Below, piece by piece: positions 7,201 through 14,815 of a DNA stretch of 64,000 nucleotides. A model generated the notes under the pieces. The model was not told where the DNA came from. It saw only the letters and a program-made list of their open reading frames with translations, and did not search any database. The stretch comes from Vescimonas fastidiosa. Lineage in GTDB: Bacteria; Bacillota; Clostridia; Oscillospirales; Oscillospiraceae. The stretch lies in contig NZ_AP023417.1 of NCBI RefSeq assembly GCF_018326305.1, positions 78,481-142,480 on the forward strand, read 5' to 3'. Every line of letters starts with the position of its first letter. Position 1 is the stretch's first letter. The translations under genes and the position numbers were made by a program.

Positions 7201-9238
7201 CAAGATGCATGATAGCACCGGCACCTCCTACAGTCTGGCTCGCGTGGCCGAAGTGACCGCCACGGTCACCAACGCCTCCAATCCCCAGGAGACGGAGATC
7301 ATGCCCGGCGATAAGGTGTCTCTCACCTTCGAGGGCAGCTACCGTGGCATCTACAAGTACAGTGGTATCTTCAACCCCACTACCTACAACCTGTTCTATT
7401 CCATCGGCGATACGGCCTATAAGACCAATGTCGCCCAGTATCAGCAGATGGATCAGGCCAAGCTGGAGCTGACAATCCCGACGAATGTGGACTTTGGCTC
7501 CGGCAGCACCGCCAATGTTCAGCTCACCAACGGTTATACCTACGGCTCCATGTACTCGGCGGCGAATCCGTTTGCCACCCTGTATAACATGTCGAATACC
7601 GGCGTGGGCACGAACTTCAATGCGGTCACGGTGAACTTCTGCTTGAACCGTTTCCCCAATGTGAATGTGGAGGTCACTCCGCGCTATAACTTCAAGCTGA
7701 AGCTGAATATTACCAATCCCACCACCGCCACGCCCACTGTGACGCTGACGGATGCCGCAGGCAATGTCCATACCGCCAACAGCAACGGCGAGTATGAGAA
7801 CCTGCCCTACGGCACTTACACCTATGCGGTGCTCTGCGCCGGCTGCGACTATGTCTACGGCAGCTTCTACCTGGGCAGTGCAGACAAGGCCAATGTGTCC
7901 GGCGGTGTGCTGACCAAGACCATTCCGCTGACGGCCTCTGCTGCCGGCGCATGGGACGGCACCACCAAGACGCAGCCCACTCTGACCGATGGCGTGTATC
8001 AGATTGGTACCGCAGCGGAGCTGGCTTGGTTTGCGGCGCAAGTCAACGGCGGGAGCTATGCCATCAACGGTGCGCTGACGGGTGATATTGACCTGGCCGG
8101 CTACAACTGGACGCCCATCGGCGGCACTACCGCCAGCACAGCCTTCAAGGGCAGCTTTAACGGTAATAATCATACCGTGAAGAACATGGGCATCTACTAT
8201 AGTGCCACCACTACCTCGGCTCCGTATAAGGGACTGTTCGGCTATGTGAACGGCACCAGCAGCAGCTACGCCACCATTCAGAATCTGAAGGTGACCGGCA
8301 AGATGTACCTGACCTCCACGGGCAGCGTTGCCAACGCCTATTCCGGCGGCGTGGTGGCCTACGCCAACTATACCAACATCTCCGGCGTTGTCTCCGATGT
8401 TGACATCACCGTTACCCGTGTGAATGGCAACTGGAGCAGCGTGGGCGGCGTTGCAGGCCGTCTGGTGAATTCCAACGCCACCAACTGCGGCAACGAAGGC
8501 ACCATCCATGCCTACCAGTATGTGGGCGGCATCACCGGCTACGCTACCGGTACCATTACCGGCTGCTACAACGGCGGTGCGATCACCGGCAACGGCTATG
8601 TGGCCGGCATCGTGGGTCAGACCACCAAGGGCGTCACCGCTTGCTACAACACCGGCAGCATCACCGGTGCCGGCAACTATGTGGCGGGTATCGTGGCCTT
8701 TGCCTCCGGCGCGTCTGCCTCCGTCAAGAACTGCTACAACCGGGCCTATGTGGAGAGCACCGGCAGCAATGTGGGCGCAGTGGTCGGCATGACCAACAAC
8801 GCCTCCGCAGCGATGTCCAACCTGTATTATCTGGACTTCACCTGCAGTCAGGGCATTGGCAGTGCCAAGAGCACCTCTCAGACGGCTACCGCTAAGACCA
8901 GAGCAGAAATGGCCTCCGCTGATTTCGTGACGACCATGAACACTGGTATGGCGGGTACCTTTGGCTCCAGCAGGTATAGCCCTGCTTTGAGTTGGCAGAC
9001 CGGCTTGATTGGTTTGTCCACACCCACCAAGGGCAATGTGAATTTGGATCCCTTCGGATATGTGGACGAGGATGATTTGACATTGCTACAGGAGTGGGTC
9101 GATGAGGGTAAGGACATAAATCAACTCACGCTGGAACAGAGGGCACAAGCGGATATGGACGGAAGCGGAGACCTTGACGAAGAGGATGTTAATGCCCTCA
9201 TCCAGTATTTGGAAGATCCTAGGGAAAACCCGCTTTGA
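4232..9238 (+). CDS. Large secreted surface protein with GLUG repeats and dockerin
   Basis: A 1668-residue exported protein. The ATG at 4232 has GAGAGGAG 7 nt upstream. The signal peptide ends about residue 28 (AVFA). A cadherin/Ig-like module with FTDADGDALTYT lies at about 189-275, followed by a second related module and a long beta-rich region rich in Thr, Ser, Tyr and Asn. Residues about 1243-1535 hold GLUG-type repeats (GGVAG, YVGGITGYA, YVAGIVGQ), a fold seen in bacterial surface adhesins. The C-terminus (about 1600-1662) has two calcium-loop segments, NLDPFGYVDEDD and DMDGSGDLDEED, as in dockerins. I infer attachment to a cohesin partner, most simply one of those encoded at 9396, 11705 or 14816. 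It is the largest cluster protein; its ligand is unknown. Confidence 0.85.
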   Translation: MQKTAKKFLSMLLALMMVLSILPTAVFATEQGTVAAPLDSIVPYGANDQTTGTATISVQNSVTFTGYSAFENVPYYLVTVPAGTTYVKATYKDAAILTNATSGVASGYYADVPQWTGGGVEMAYTESGGDITITIPLNYSRTAEDGTTVQKSFVLGADGSGTAYAPEYDGSASYAPVHFLAFTYEGKSAPTVAPGAIATANVTLGNAWTLDVAEMFTDADGDALTYTATVNGATQTLNGSTLSYTPTAAGEYTIVLTATDDSGTATHTIVLTAAEGTQVPRLKSGVPVTASATVSVGYAYNLSDLQAGNIFENPDGSSLSYTDYYYYRTAGTGERKGPYYFSTALFGATTIQITENTADTYVYEFHAMNSAGLSTDTWTLTLTVSDSIEQHYTFHVGQDMNYSTNGSQYPLIKLYKTAGLDDKGADYLASYEVDGKTQYIYEDHDQSIAVVNGKYMITVKGQDYELKGYSPLTFKASDFTTADPNSTGTLADNYNNFYASLAAGRYSFRAYGYKASETSANVYLGGHSLTLPTETNVDGGTGGGADIYLRLHSIYTTSKKNSSDYFTADDYTARVVMPSMGGDVQHGTPYPSGNYTYYPFMLYSAGNAALWNAYVEPIGTCAEDYIFTQAINNTTAAGYTVVTKNLALSQAINLTVTVPAYADFNLFFQYNNFNTQIIEPKTGSTSGDASASADATRTLIYKISKSNSNYTWRLKDIRSGTTYVTKAGWLQSSTTSFAKEFTFNAGDSTDQYSHSFSNLGTIAKTRDEAEIQTFLSPSGYKYTSGTERIRSYRLWQIINSDAANIMIEPEFKVKVLSGDENAVTAVTGGNAKGNWLDVTPNGTTIVAVNYKALDVYTTADEHGTHGGLYPATNPERTSVFVLTNDKDEHGNAKANIAYNSNGLTSSRPSAWDYNYDNWFYLSNDTAPTLDFSVSSSGTTTVQYAIVTTDASDLDTHLSGWTTLTADSNGKYHASLLGFRNAGLAGGTVIIKMHDSTGTSYSLARVAEVTATVTNASNPQETEIMPGDKVSLTFEGSYRGIYKYSGIFNPTTYNLFYSIGDTAYKTNVAQYQQMDQAKLELTIPTNVDFGSGSTANVQLTNGYTYGSMYSAANPFATLYNMSNTGVGTNFNAVTVNFCLNRFPNVNVEVTPRYNFKLKLNITNPTTATPTVTLTDAAGNVHTANSNGEYENLPYGTYTYAVLCAGCDYVYGSFYLGSADKANVSGGVLTKTIPLTASAAGAWDGTTKTQPTLTDGVYQIGTAAELAWFAAQVNGGSYAINGALTGDIDLAGYNWTPIGGTTASTAFKGSFNGNNHTVKNMGIYYSATTTSAPYKGLFGYVNGTSSSYATIQNLKVTGKMYLTSTGSVANAYSGGVVAYANYTNISGVVSDVDITVTRVNGNWSSVGGVAGRLVNSNATNCGNEGTIHAYQYVGGITGYATGTITGCYNGGAITGNGYVAGIVGQTTKGVTACYNTGSITGAGNYVAGIVAFASGASASVKNCYNRAYVESTGSNVGAVVGMTNNASAAMSNLYYLDFTCSQGIGSAKSTSQTATAKTRAEMASADFVTTMNTGMAGTFGSSRYSPALSWQTGLIGLSTPTKGNVNLDPFGYVDEDDLTLLQEWVDEGKDINQLTLEQRAQADMDGSGDLDEEDVNALIQYLEDPRENPL

Positions 9239-9335
9239 TAATTGATTATCCAAGTAAAACCGGGTAATGTTCATCTGATCAGCCGTATTAACTGAAACAC
9301 TCGGTAGGCCAAAAGGCTTGTACCCCTTTGAACGC

Positions 9336-9371
9336 AGGTCCGGGGAATCCGCTTGCGGATTCCCCGGACCT
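9336..9371 (+). terminator. Perfect 16-bp intergenic hairpin
   Basis: Positions 9336-9351 pair perfectly with 9356-9371 around a CTTG loop. No poly-T follows, so it is more likely a partial terminator or mRNA-stability element between the first two surface genes than a full stop. Confidence 0.6.
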
Positions 9372-9395
9372 TATACTTATATACTGGAGAATAGT

Positions 9396-11588
9396 ATGAA
9401 AAAACAGATTTTTTCGTTTATACTTGCGATTGCAATGCTCTTAAGCGTAGTTCCTGTGGCTTTTGCCGTTGAAACTGGTCAAATCTTCACTTTAACTTTT
9501 GATAATAAAGCTCCTCATGCTGGAGATAAAATAACTGCAACGATTAATTTGGATCAAACTCCATCTGACTACTATAAAGTCACTACCACTCTTAAGTATA
9601 ACAAGGATGTCTTGACTTATGAGAGTTATACCTGCTCTTGGGAGGGTATGACTTGTACCGTAACGGAAAAAAACTCTGGTGACGACAAATCGAAGGTTTT
9701 CTTCAAAATCGACAGCAACAAAGGCAAAGATACAGATATTTTGAATAAAATTCAGACGCGCCAAACTGGTGCGTTTGCCACAGTTACATTCAAGGTAAAT
9801 GACTCCTGTAAGGTTGGACAAGCGATCAACTACACATTTCTCGGCTCATTTTATGATGCAAAAGCAATGGCTGCCATCAATAACGCCAGAGTAACAGGCT
9901 CTCTTGCTGTTACTGAGCAGGGTGGCAGTATAATCACCGTTCCAAAAACTGAAACCGGCTACTCTGTTTCCATGGGTGCTGACCAGCAGCTTGTTTCGGG
10001 TCAGCGGGTGCGTATCCCCGTGACCGTCGCCTCCTCCGAGAAAAAGATCACCGGCTTCAACGCCTATGACATGACCTTCACCTATGACCCGGCGGCCCTG
10101 ACCCTGAACACCAAGACCGGTGCCGCCGCCAACCTGACGGTGGAGGACAACAACGGTACCGTTCGGGTCCGCCGCTACGGCGATGCCGTGCCCTTGGGCG
10201 AGGCCCTGGCCCTGGAGTTCACCGCCAAGGCGACTGCCACCTCCGCCGTGACGCTGACCAACGCCAAATTTGATCTGGATGCCAACTCCATCAACTTTGA
10301 CGCTCCGGAGGCCACCATTTCCGACGCCGACACCGTGGTCAACGCCAATAACTTCACCGTGACCCTGCCGGATGCGTTCACCTCTGACGAGACCCGCCTG
10401 GTCCCCAAGGGCGGCAGCTTCACCTTCAAGCCCGTGGACAGCCACTATACCTACACCTTCACCGTGAAGATGGGCGACAGCGCCACCGAGGGCTTGACCT
10501 TCGGCGCAAATGACACCTACACCATCGAGAATATCTCCGGCAATGTGGAGGTCACCTACACCGGCAAGACCCCCAAGCAGTACGATGTGAAATACAAGAT
10601 TGACGAAGATGTGGAGCAGGATGTGACCAAGGGCCCGGAGACAGTCACCTATCTGAATGACTACTCCTTCGTCGTCACCCCGAGGGCCGGCTACTCCTAC
10701 CGTGTAATTTACAGTGTAGACAACGGGGATCCCTTTGTCCATACAGTCATAGCGGTCCCCACTGCCAATGACGATGGCACCCTCACCTACACGATCCCTG
10801 GAAAAGAAATCGTTGGAGGTGTGGAAATATGGATCGACCCCAACACAGAATCTGGTATTCCGGTCGTGTTCACCGGCAACGGCGTTGAGGACGCAGCCTC
10901 CGGGAATGCAAGCTCTATGGGCAAGAATATGCCCTACTACTTCACGCTGAACCAGCGCGAGAGCTGCGACTACACCGTCACGGCTTACTATCAGCCCCTC
11001 GCCACTCCCACAGCTTCTAAGAGGCCCGCCACCGTGCGCAGCCTTGGCAATGGGAAATATGTGGTCGAGGCCGTGAATTATAACGACTATCTGTATGTAT
11101 ACGCCAGAAGCTGGAACCTGGTCGTGAAGGTGGAAAAGGTCTCCCACAGCGCGGAGGAAGTGACCGTGTCCAAATATCTGGAGCTGAATGACAAGACCAT
11201 GATGCTCATAACGGTCAAGGGCACCCCCGAGGGAGGCAAAGCCTTCACCTATGACTGCAACACCATGTATAAGGTCAATGCCTACGGCACGGATCAGTAC
11301 GCATGGCTGGTGATCGTGGACAAGGGTCAAACTCTGACCCAGGAGGAGGCCGCCGCCAAGGTCGCCATCTCTGCCGCAGACAATGTGGTCACCATCACCC
11401 TGGGCTTCGATGTGAACATGACCGGGAAGGTGGATGTTAACGATGCGCAGCTGGTCTACGATATGTATAACGGCAAATACAGTGACTTCACCAAGGTTTC
11501 CGTGGAGAAGTTCCTGCGGGCCGATGTAAACGCCACTAAGGTGGTGGATCACACCGACGCTGTGGCCATCGTGAATCAGTTTAAGTAA
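9396..11588 (+). CDS. Secreted adaptor protein with two cohesin-like modules and a dockerin-like end
   Basis: A 730-residue exported protein. I use the ATG at 9396 (CTGGAGA just upstream) because it begins a clean signal peptide ending at AFA (about 26). Two cohesin-like beta-sandwich modules follow (about 28-175 and 188-315), the second with YDMTFTYDPAALTLN. Repeated beta modules occupy 320-580. The C-terminus (about 669-730) has two dockerin-like calcium segments, DVNMTGKVDVNDAQLVYDM and a second containing RADVNATKVVDHTDAV. Carrying both cohesin-like and dockerin-like parts suggests an adaptor that chains to other members. It is a paralogue of the protein at 14816-16882: same order, related second cohesin, nearly the same dockerin. 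No enzyme motif is seen. Confidence 0.82.
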   Translation: MKKQIFSFILAIAMLLSVVPVAFAVETGQIFTLTFDNKAPHAGDKITATINLDQTPSDYYKVTTTLKYNKDVLTYESYTCSWEGMTCTVTEKNSGDDKSKVFFKIDSNKGKDTDILNKIQTRQTGAFATVTFKVNDSCKVGQAINYTFLGSFYDAKAMAAINNARVTGSLAVTEQGGSIITVPKTETGYSVSMGADQQLVSGQRVRIPVTVASSEKKITGFNAYDMTFTYDPAALTLNTKTGAAANLTVEDNNGTVRVRRYGDAVPLGEALALEFTAKATATSAVTLTNAKFDLDANSINFDAPEATISDADTVVNANNFTVTLPDAFTSDETRLVPKGGSFTFKPVDSHYTYTFTVKMGDSATEGLTFGANDTYTIENISGNVEVTYTGKTPKQYDVKYKIDEDVEQDVTKGPETVTYLNDYSFVVTPRAGYSYRVIYSVDNGDPFVHTVIAVPTANDDGTLTYTIPGKEIVGGVEIWIDPNTESGIPVVFTGNGVEDAASGNASSMGKNMPYYFTLNQRESCDYTVTAYYQPLATPTASKRPATVRSLGNGKYVVEAVNYNDYLYVYARSWNLVVKVEKVSHSAEEVTVSKYLELNDKTMMLITVKGTPEGGKAFTYDCNTMYKVNAYGTDQYAWLVIVDKGQTLTQEEAAAKVAISAADNVVTITLGFDVNMTGKVDVNDAQLVYDMYNGKYSDFTKVSVEKFLRADVNATKVVDHTDAVAIVNQFK

Positions 11589-11597
11589 GGTCCTGCC

Positions 11598-11627
11598 AGC
11601 CTCCCTTCCCCGGCGGGAGGGGAGGCT
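11598..11627 (+). terminator. Intergenic hairpin
   Basis: AGCCTCCCTTCCC (11598-11610) pairs over 13 bp with 11615-11627 around CGGC. No T-run follows. Like the hairpins at 9336 and 16900 it separates adjacent surface genes and probably tunes their relative expression. The remainder of the gap to 11705 holds two further G/C hairpins and no gene. Confidence 0.6.
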
Positions 11628-11704
11628 ATCCCCCGTTGGGGGCTTCGCACCGGCCAGGCCGGGCAAAAAACGGCCCAACCGGTCGGAGAGAGAAGGAGAT
11701 CAGC

Positions 11705-12751
11705 ATGAGAAAACGCATTTTTACACTATTGGCAGCCCTGTGTCTGCTGCTGTGTCTGCTGCCCACCGCAGCCTTTGCCTCGCAGACAGGCAGCAAAACA
11801 GACGAGGGCCGCAGCTACAATTTTGACCTGTCCGTAGGCGGTGCATCTGAGGTGCGGGCCACCACTGGCGAGACCATCACCGTGACCCTGGTGCTCAAGC
11901 GCACCGACGCCCAGGAAAGCGCCGATATGTACGGTATGCAGACCGAGATTGAGTACGACGACACCTTCCTCCAGCTGGTGGACGGCAGCGTCATGACCGC
12001 CCCCGGCATCCGCTGGAGCGATTTAGGCCGCCGCACCGGCGGGCGGGCCTTCTATCTGAACTTCGTGTCCTTTAAGGGCGGCGAGGCTTGGGAGCCGGAG
12101 GTGGTAGTCGGCAGCTTTCAGATGAAGGTCATCGGCACGAAGGGTGTGTCGCAGCTTATCCCCACCAACACCCTGGTTTCCACCCAGGACGGCATGGCCG
12201 GATACACCGTGAAGGATAATAGCGTGTCCGTCATCGTCACCACGGACTGCACCGTTACCTTTGAAAGCAACGGCGGCACGGAGGTCCCCTCCCAGACCGT
12301 CCAGTACGGTGAAAAGGTGAAAAAGCCCGAGGACCCCATCCGGGAGGGCTACCACCTGGAGGGGTGGTACAGAGACCTGGACCGCACCCAAAAGTGGGAC
12401 TTCCACAAGGACACCGTTAAGGGCAACATGACCCTCTACGCCAACTGGGCCGAGGGTGCCGCCGCAGGAAGCGTCACCTGGTGGATCATCGGTGGCGTGG
12501 GCCTGCTGGCCCTGCTGCTGATTCTGCTGGCTCTGCTGGGCAAGAAGAAGGTTCGCTTTGAGACCAGCGGCGGCACAGAGCTGGAGGCCGTTTCCGTGAA
12601 GCGGGGCAGCGTCATTGGCGAAGTCATGACGCCCACGAAGCCCGGCGCAGTGTTCGGCGGCTGGTATGCAGATCAGGCGCTCACCAAGCCCTGGGATACA
12701 CAGAAAGACCCGGTGCGCAGCAACATGACGCTCTACGCACGCTGGATGTAA
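11705..12751 (+). CDS. Membrane-anchored cohesin protein with InlB-type repeats
   Basis: A 348-residue protein; the ATG at 11705 follows GAAGGAG and starts a clean signal peptide (to about residue 25). A single cohesin-like module spans about 34-175, with MQTEIEYDDTFLQLVDG. Residues about 182-250 are an InlB B-repeat (Listeria-Bacteroides type): FESNGGTEVPSQTVQYG ... EGWYRD ... NMTLYANW. A transmembrane helix follows (about 257-280), then KKK. A second InlB-like repeat (about 283-348) follows the helix, ending NMTLYARWM. The topology predicts an extracellular cohesin on a membrane stalk, so this is the best candidate for the cell-surface anchor of dockerin-bearing neighbours. An InlB repeat on the predicted cytoplasmic side is odd. 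Confidence 0.82.
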   Translation: MRKRIFTLLAALCLLLCLLPTAAFASQTGSKTDEGRSYNFDLSVGGASEVRATTGETITVTLVLKRTDAQESADMYGMQTEIEYDDTFLQLVDGSVMTAPGIRWSDLGRRTGGRAFYLNFVSFKGGEAWEPEVVVGSFQMKVIGTKGVSQLIPTNTLVSTQDGMAGYTVKDNSVSVIVTTDCTVTFESNGGTEVPSQTVQYGEKVKKPEDPIREGYHLEGWYRDLDRTQKWDFHKDTVKGNMTLYANWAEGAAAGSVTWWIIGGVGLLALLLILLALLGKKKVRFETSGGTELEAVSVKRGSVIGEVMTPTKPGAVFGGWYADQALTKPWDTQKDPVRSNMTLYARWM

Positions 12752-12777
12752 TCTACGCATAGATGAGGTAAACAAAT

Positions 12778-14790
12778 ATGAGAAAACGCATACTATCTCT
12801 GCTGCTGGCACTGACTTTGGCTCTGTCGGCAGGCGTATTCGGCGTCATACCGGCGCTGGCTGCGGATTCCTGCGTTTCCGTGAAGGCGGATGCCGTCACC
12901 ACCGGCGAGGTTGTGGCCGGCAGCTTGCTGGAGATCAAGCTTTCAGATGTCTTTGAAGATACGGACGGCCATACGCTGACCTACACGCTGACCAACGCAG
13001 CGCAGTTCAGCGTCCAAACCAAGGTCAAGGACGGCTCACTCTATGTATCAGAGAAAGACCCCGGCACCTATGAGCCAAAGGTCAAGGCGACCTGCTCGGA
13101 CGGCAAAGAGCTTACAGCGACCTTTACCATCACGGTCAAGGAAGCTCCCCACGGATTGGACGCACAGTATAACTACGATGAGACCCCCGCCAAGGAGGTC
13201 ACGGTGTATGTGACCATCTCCAACGACGGCGTACCCATCAGGGGCCGCGACGGCACGGTGCTGTGCCACAAGGCCATCACCGTCCCCTACTTTGACTTGG
13301 GCCGGTACAACTTGAGCGAATACTACCGCTATCACACGGAAAACGGAGAAGGCAAATACATCGACGAGAACATCGTGGAGCGGCCCACCGGCCTGCACCT
13401 GTATCTCTATCTGCTGGAGCGCTACTTCATCGGCCTGCCGGAGGAGCAATGCTGCAAGGGTGCCTATCCTCGTGACGCGCTGGCGAGCTTTAAGCTGGGT
13501 GAAGATGTTTGTTACATGGATGAAACACCGGCCTATACGGCAGACAGCTTTGCCGCTCTGACTATCACCGGCTCGCCCACCAGCCTGTATATGGCCAACT
13601 TCTGGGGTCATGATGAGAACCTGATGTACTACCGCAACCACTGCTTTCCCTACATGAGTCCCGGCTGGGGCTCCACCTCCGACTACATCGTGCTGTCGGA
13701 CGGCGATACGTGGGATGTGGCCATGTTCACCAACTGGAGCTTCTGGTCCAGCGGCGGTGCATTTACCTGCTTTGACAAGGACGCGTACAATGCCCGCCCC
13801 GGCATGGAGATGACGATCTCCTCTCAGGCTTACGGCACGACCTTTGAGGGCAGCGACTTCTATCCCTTCTCGAACCTGGATGTGTTCCTGTATAACGACA
13901 AGTGGGAGCAAATCGAGCAGTACAAGGAAGCGGCTGACGGAAAGAGCACCTTCTCCTTCACCGCCCCCACAGAGGAGGGCACCTACTACCTCGTGGGCAT
14001 GGACCCCAACCGGACGATCCCCAAGGACGACAGCGGCGGCACGAACTATGCCAAGATCGCACCGGCCACAGCCATCCTGAACGTGGCGGCGGACGCCGAG
14101 TTGGAGCGCCCCTTCCAGGACGCTGCCGTGAATGGTGAAAAGCTGGCAGCAAAGAATACCAGCTACGAGGGCATCACCACGCTGACCAGCGCGGACGGCC
14201 AGACGACCTATAAGGAAGTGCCCAAGTACCATGTGACCGTGCCCGAAGGCGCGGAAACGGTGACCGTGACCTACAACAAGGACGTGGACATCCGTCACGA
14301 CGGCACCACGGTCTACGCCTATGAGGTGGAGTTCGCGGCGACTGCCGTGAACCGTGCGGCGGCGCAGGCAAGCGGCTATACCCTCAAGCCCATCACGCTG
14401 GAGAACAGCTATACCCTCAATGCGGACGGCACGCAGACCGTGATCATGCCGGTGACAGGGTATGTCCGCAACGAGGACGGCAGCGGCAAGGCGATCACGC
14501 TGAGTGCCCCCGCTGACAAGAACTCCGCGCCCGTCGCGCTGTTCACCTTTGAGTATGCAAAGGCAGACACGAAGCCGGATGTGACATATGGGGATGTGAA
14601 CGGAGATGGCATCATAAATTCCACGGATGCAGCAATCGTCTATCGCTCGGTTAATGGAAGATACACACTGACAGATTCTCAGAAGTTGTCGGCAGATGTT
14701 AACGGCGATGGTGCTGTAAACTCCACAGATGCTGCGTTGATCTATCGTTATACAAACGGGAAAATGAGTAAATTCCCCGCAGAATCCTAA
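12778..14790 (+). CDS. Secreted dockerin protein with cadherin-like and DUF4430-like modules
   Basis: A 670-residue exported protein beginning 27 bp after the anchor gene. The signal peptide ends near residue 28; a cadherin-like module follows (about 30-120), related to modules in the 1668-aa protein. The middle (about 130-440) is a distinctive domain with HKAITVPYFDLGRYNLSEYY, a di-Cys EQCCKG, and FWGHDENLMYYRNHCFPYM before SDGDTWDVAMFTNW. This loosely matches the Y-NG...DGD layout of DUF4430, by eye. A beta module follows (465-590). The C-terminus is a classical type I dockerin (about 603-665), with DVNGDGIINSTDAAIVYR and DVNGDGAVNSTDAALIYR, nearly identical to that of the protein at 24428-28834. 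I infer that both dock to the same cohesin class. Confidence 0.8.
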   Translation: MRKRILSLLLALTLALSAGVFGVIPALAADSCVSVKADAVTTGEVVAGSLLEIKLSDVFEDTDGHTLTYTLTNAAQFSVQTKVKDGSLYVSEKDPGTYEPKVKATCSDGKELTATFTITVKEAPHGLDAQYNYDETPAKEVTVYVTISNDGVPIRGRDGTVLCHKAITVPYFDLGRYNLSEYYRYHTENGEGKYIDENIVERPTGLHLYLYLLERYFIGLPEEQCCKGAYPRDALASFKLGEDVCYMDETPAYTADSFAALTITGSPTSLYMANFWGHDENLMYYRNHCFPYMSPGWGSTSDYIVLSDGDTWDVAMFTNWSFWSSGGAFTCFDKDAYNARPGMEMTISSQAYGTTFEGSDFYPFSNLDVFLYNDKWEQIEQYKEAADGKSTFSFTAPTEEGTYYLVGMDPNRTIPKDDSGGTNYAKIAPATAILNVAADAELERPFQDAAVNGEKLAAKNTSYEGITTLTSADGQTTYKEVPKYHVTVPEGAETVTVTYNKDVDIRHDGTTVYAYEVEFAATAVNRAAAQASGYTLKPITLENSYTLNADGTQTVIMPVTGYVRNEDGSGKAITLSAPADKNSAPVALFTFEYAKADTKPDVTYGDVNGDGIINSTDAAIVYRSVNGRYTLTDSQKLSADVNGDGAVNSTDAALIYRYTNGKMSKFPAES

Positions 14791-14815
14791 ATACCATAAG
14801 GAGGTTAAACACAAA

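Noticed and set aside
4286..8509. A 1407-residue open frame on the reverse strand
   Set aside because: It mirrors the coding frame of the 1668-residue surface protein, has a Gly/Val/His/Ile-rich composition typical of an antisense shadow, and has no start signals.
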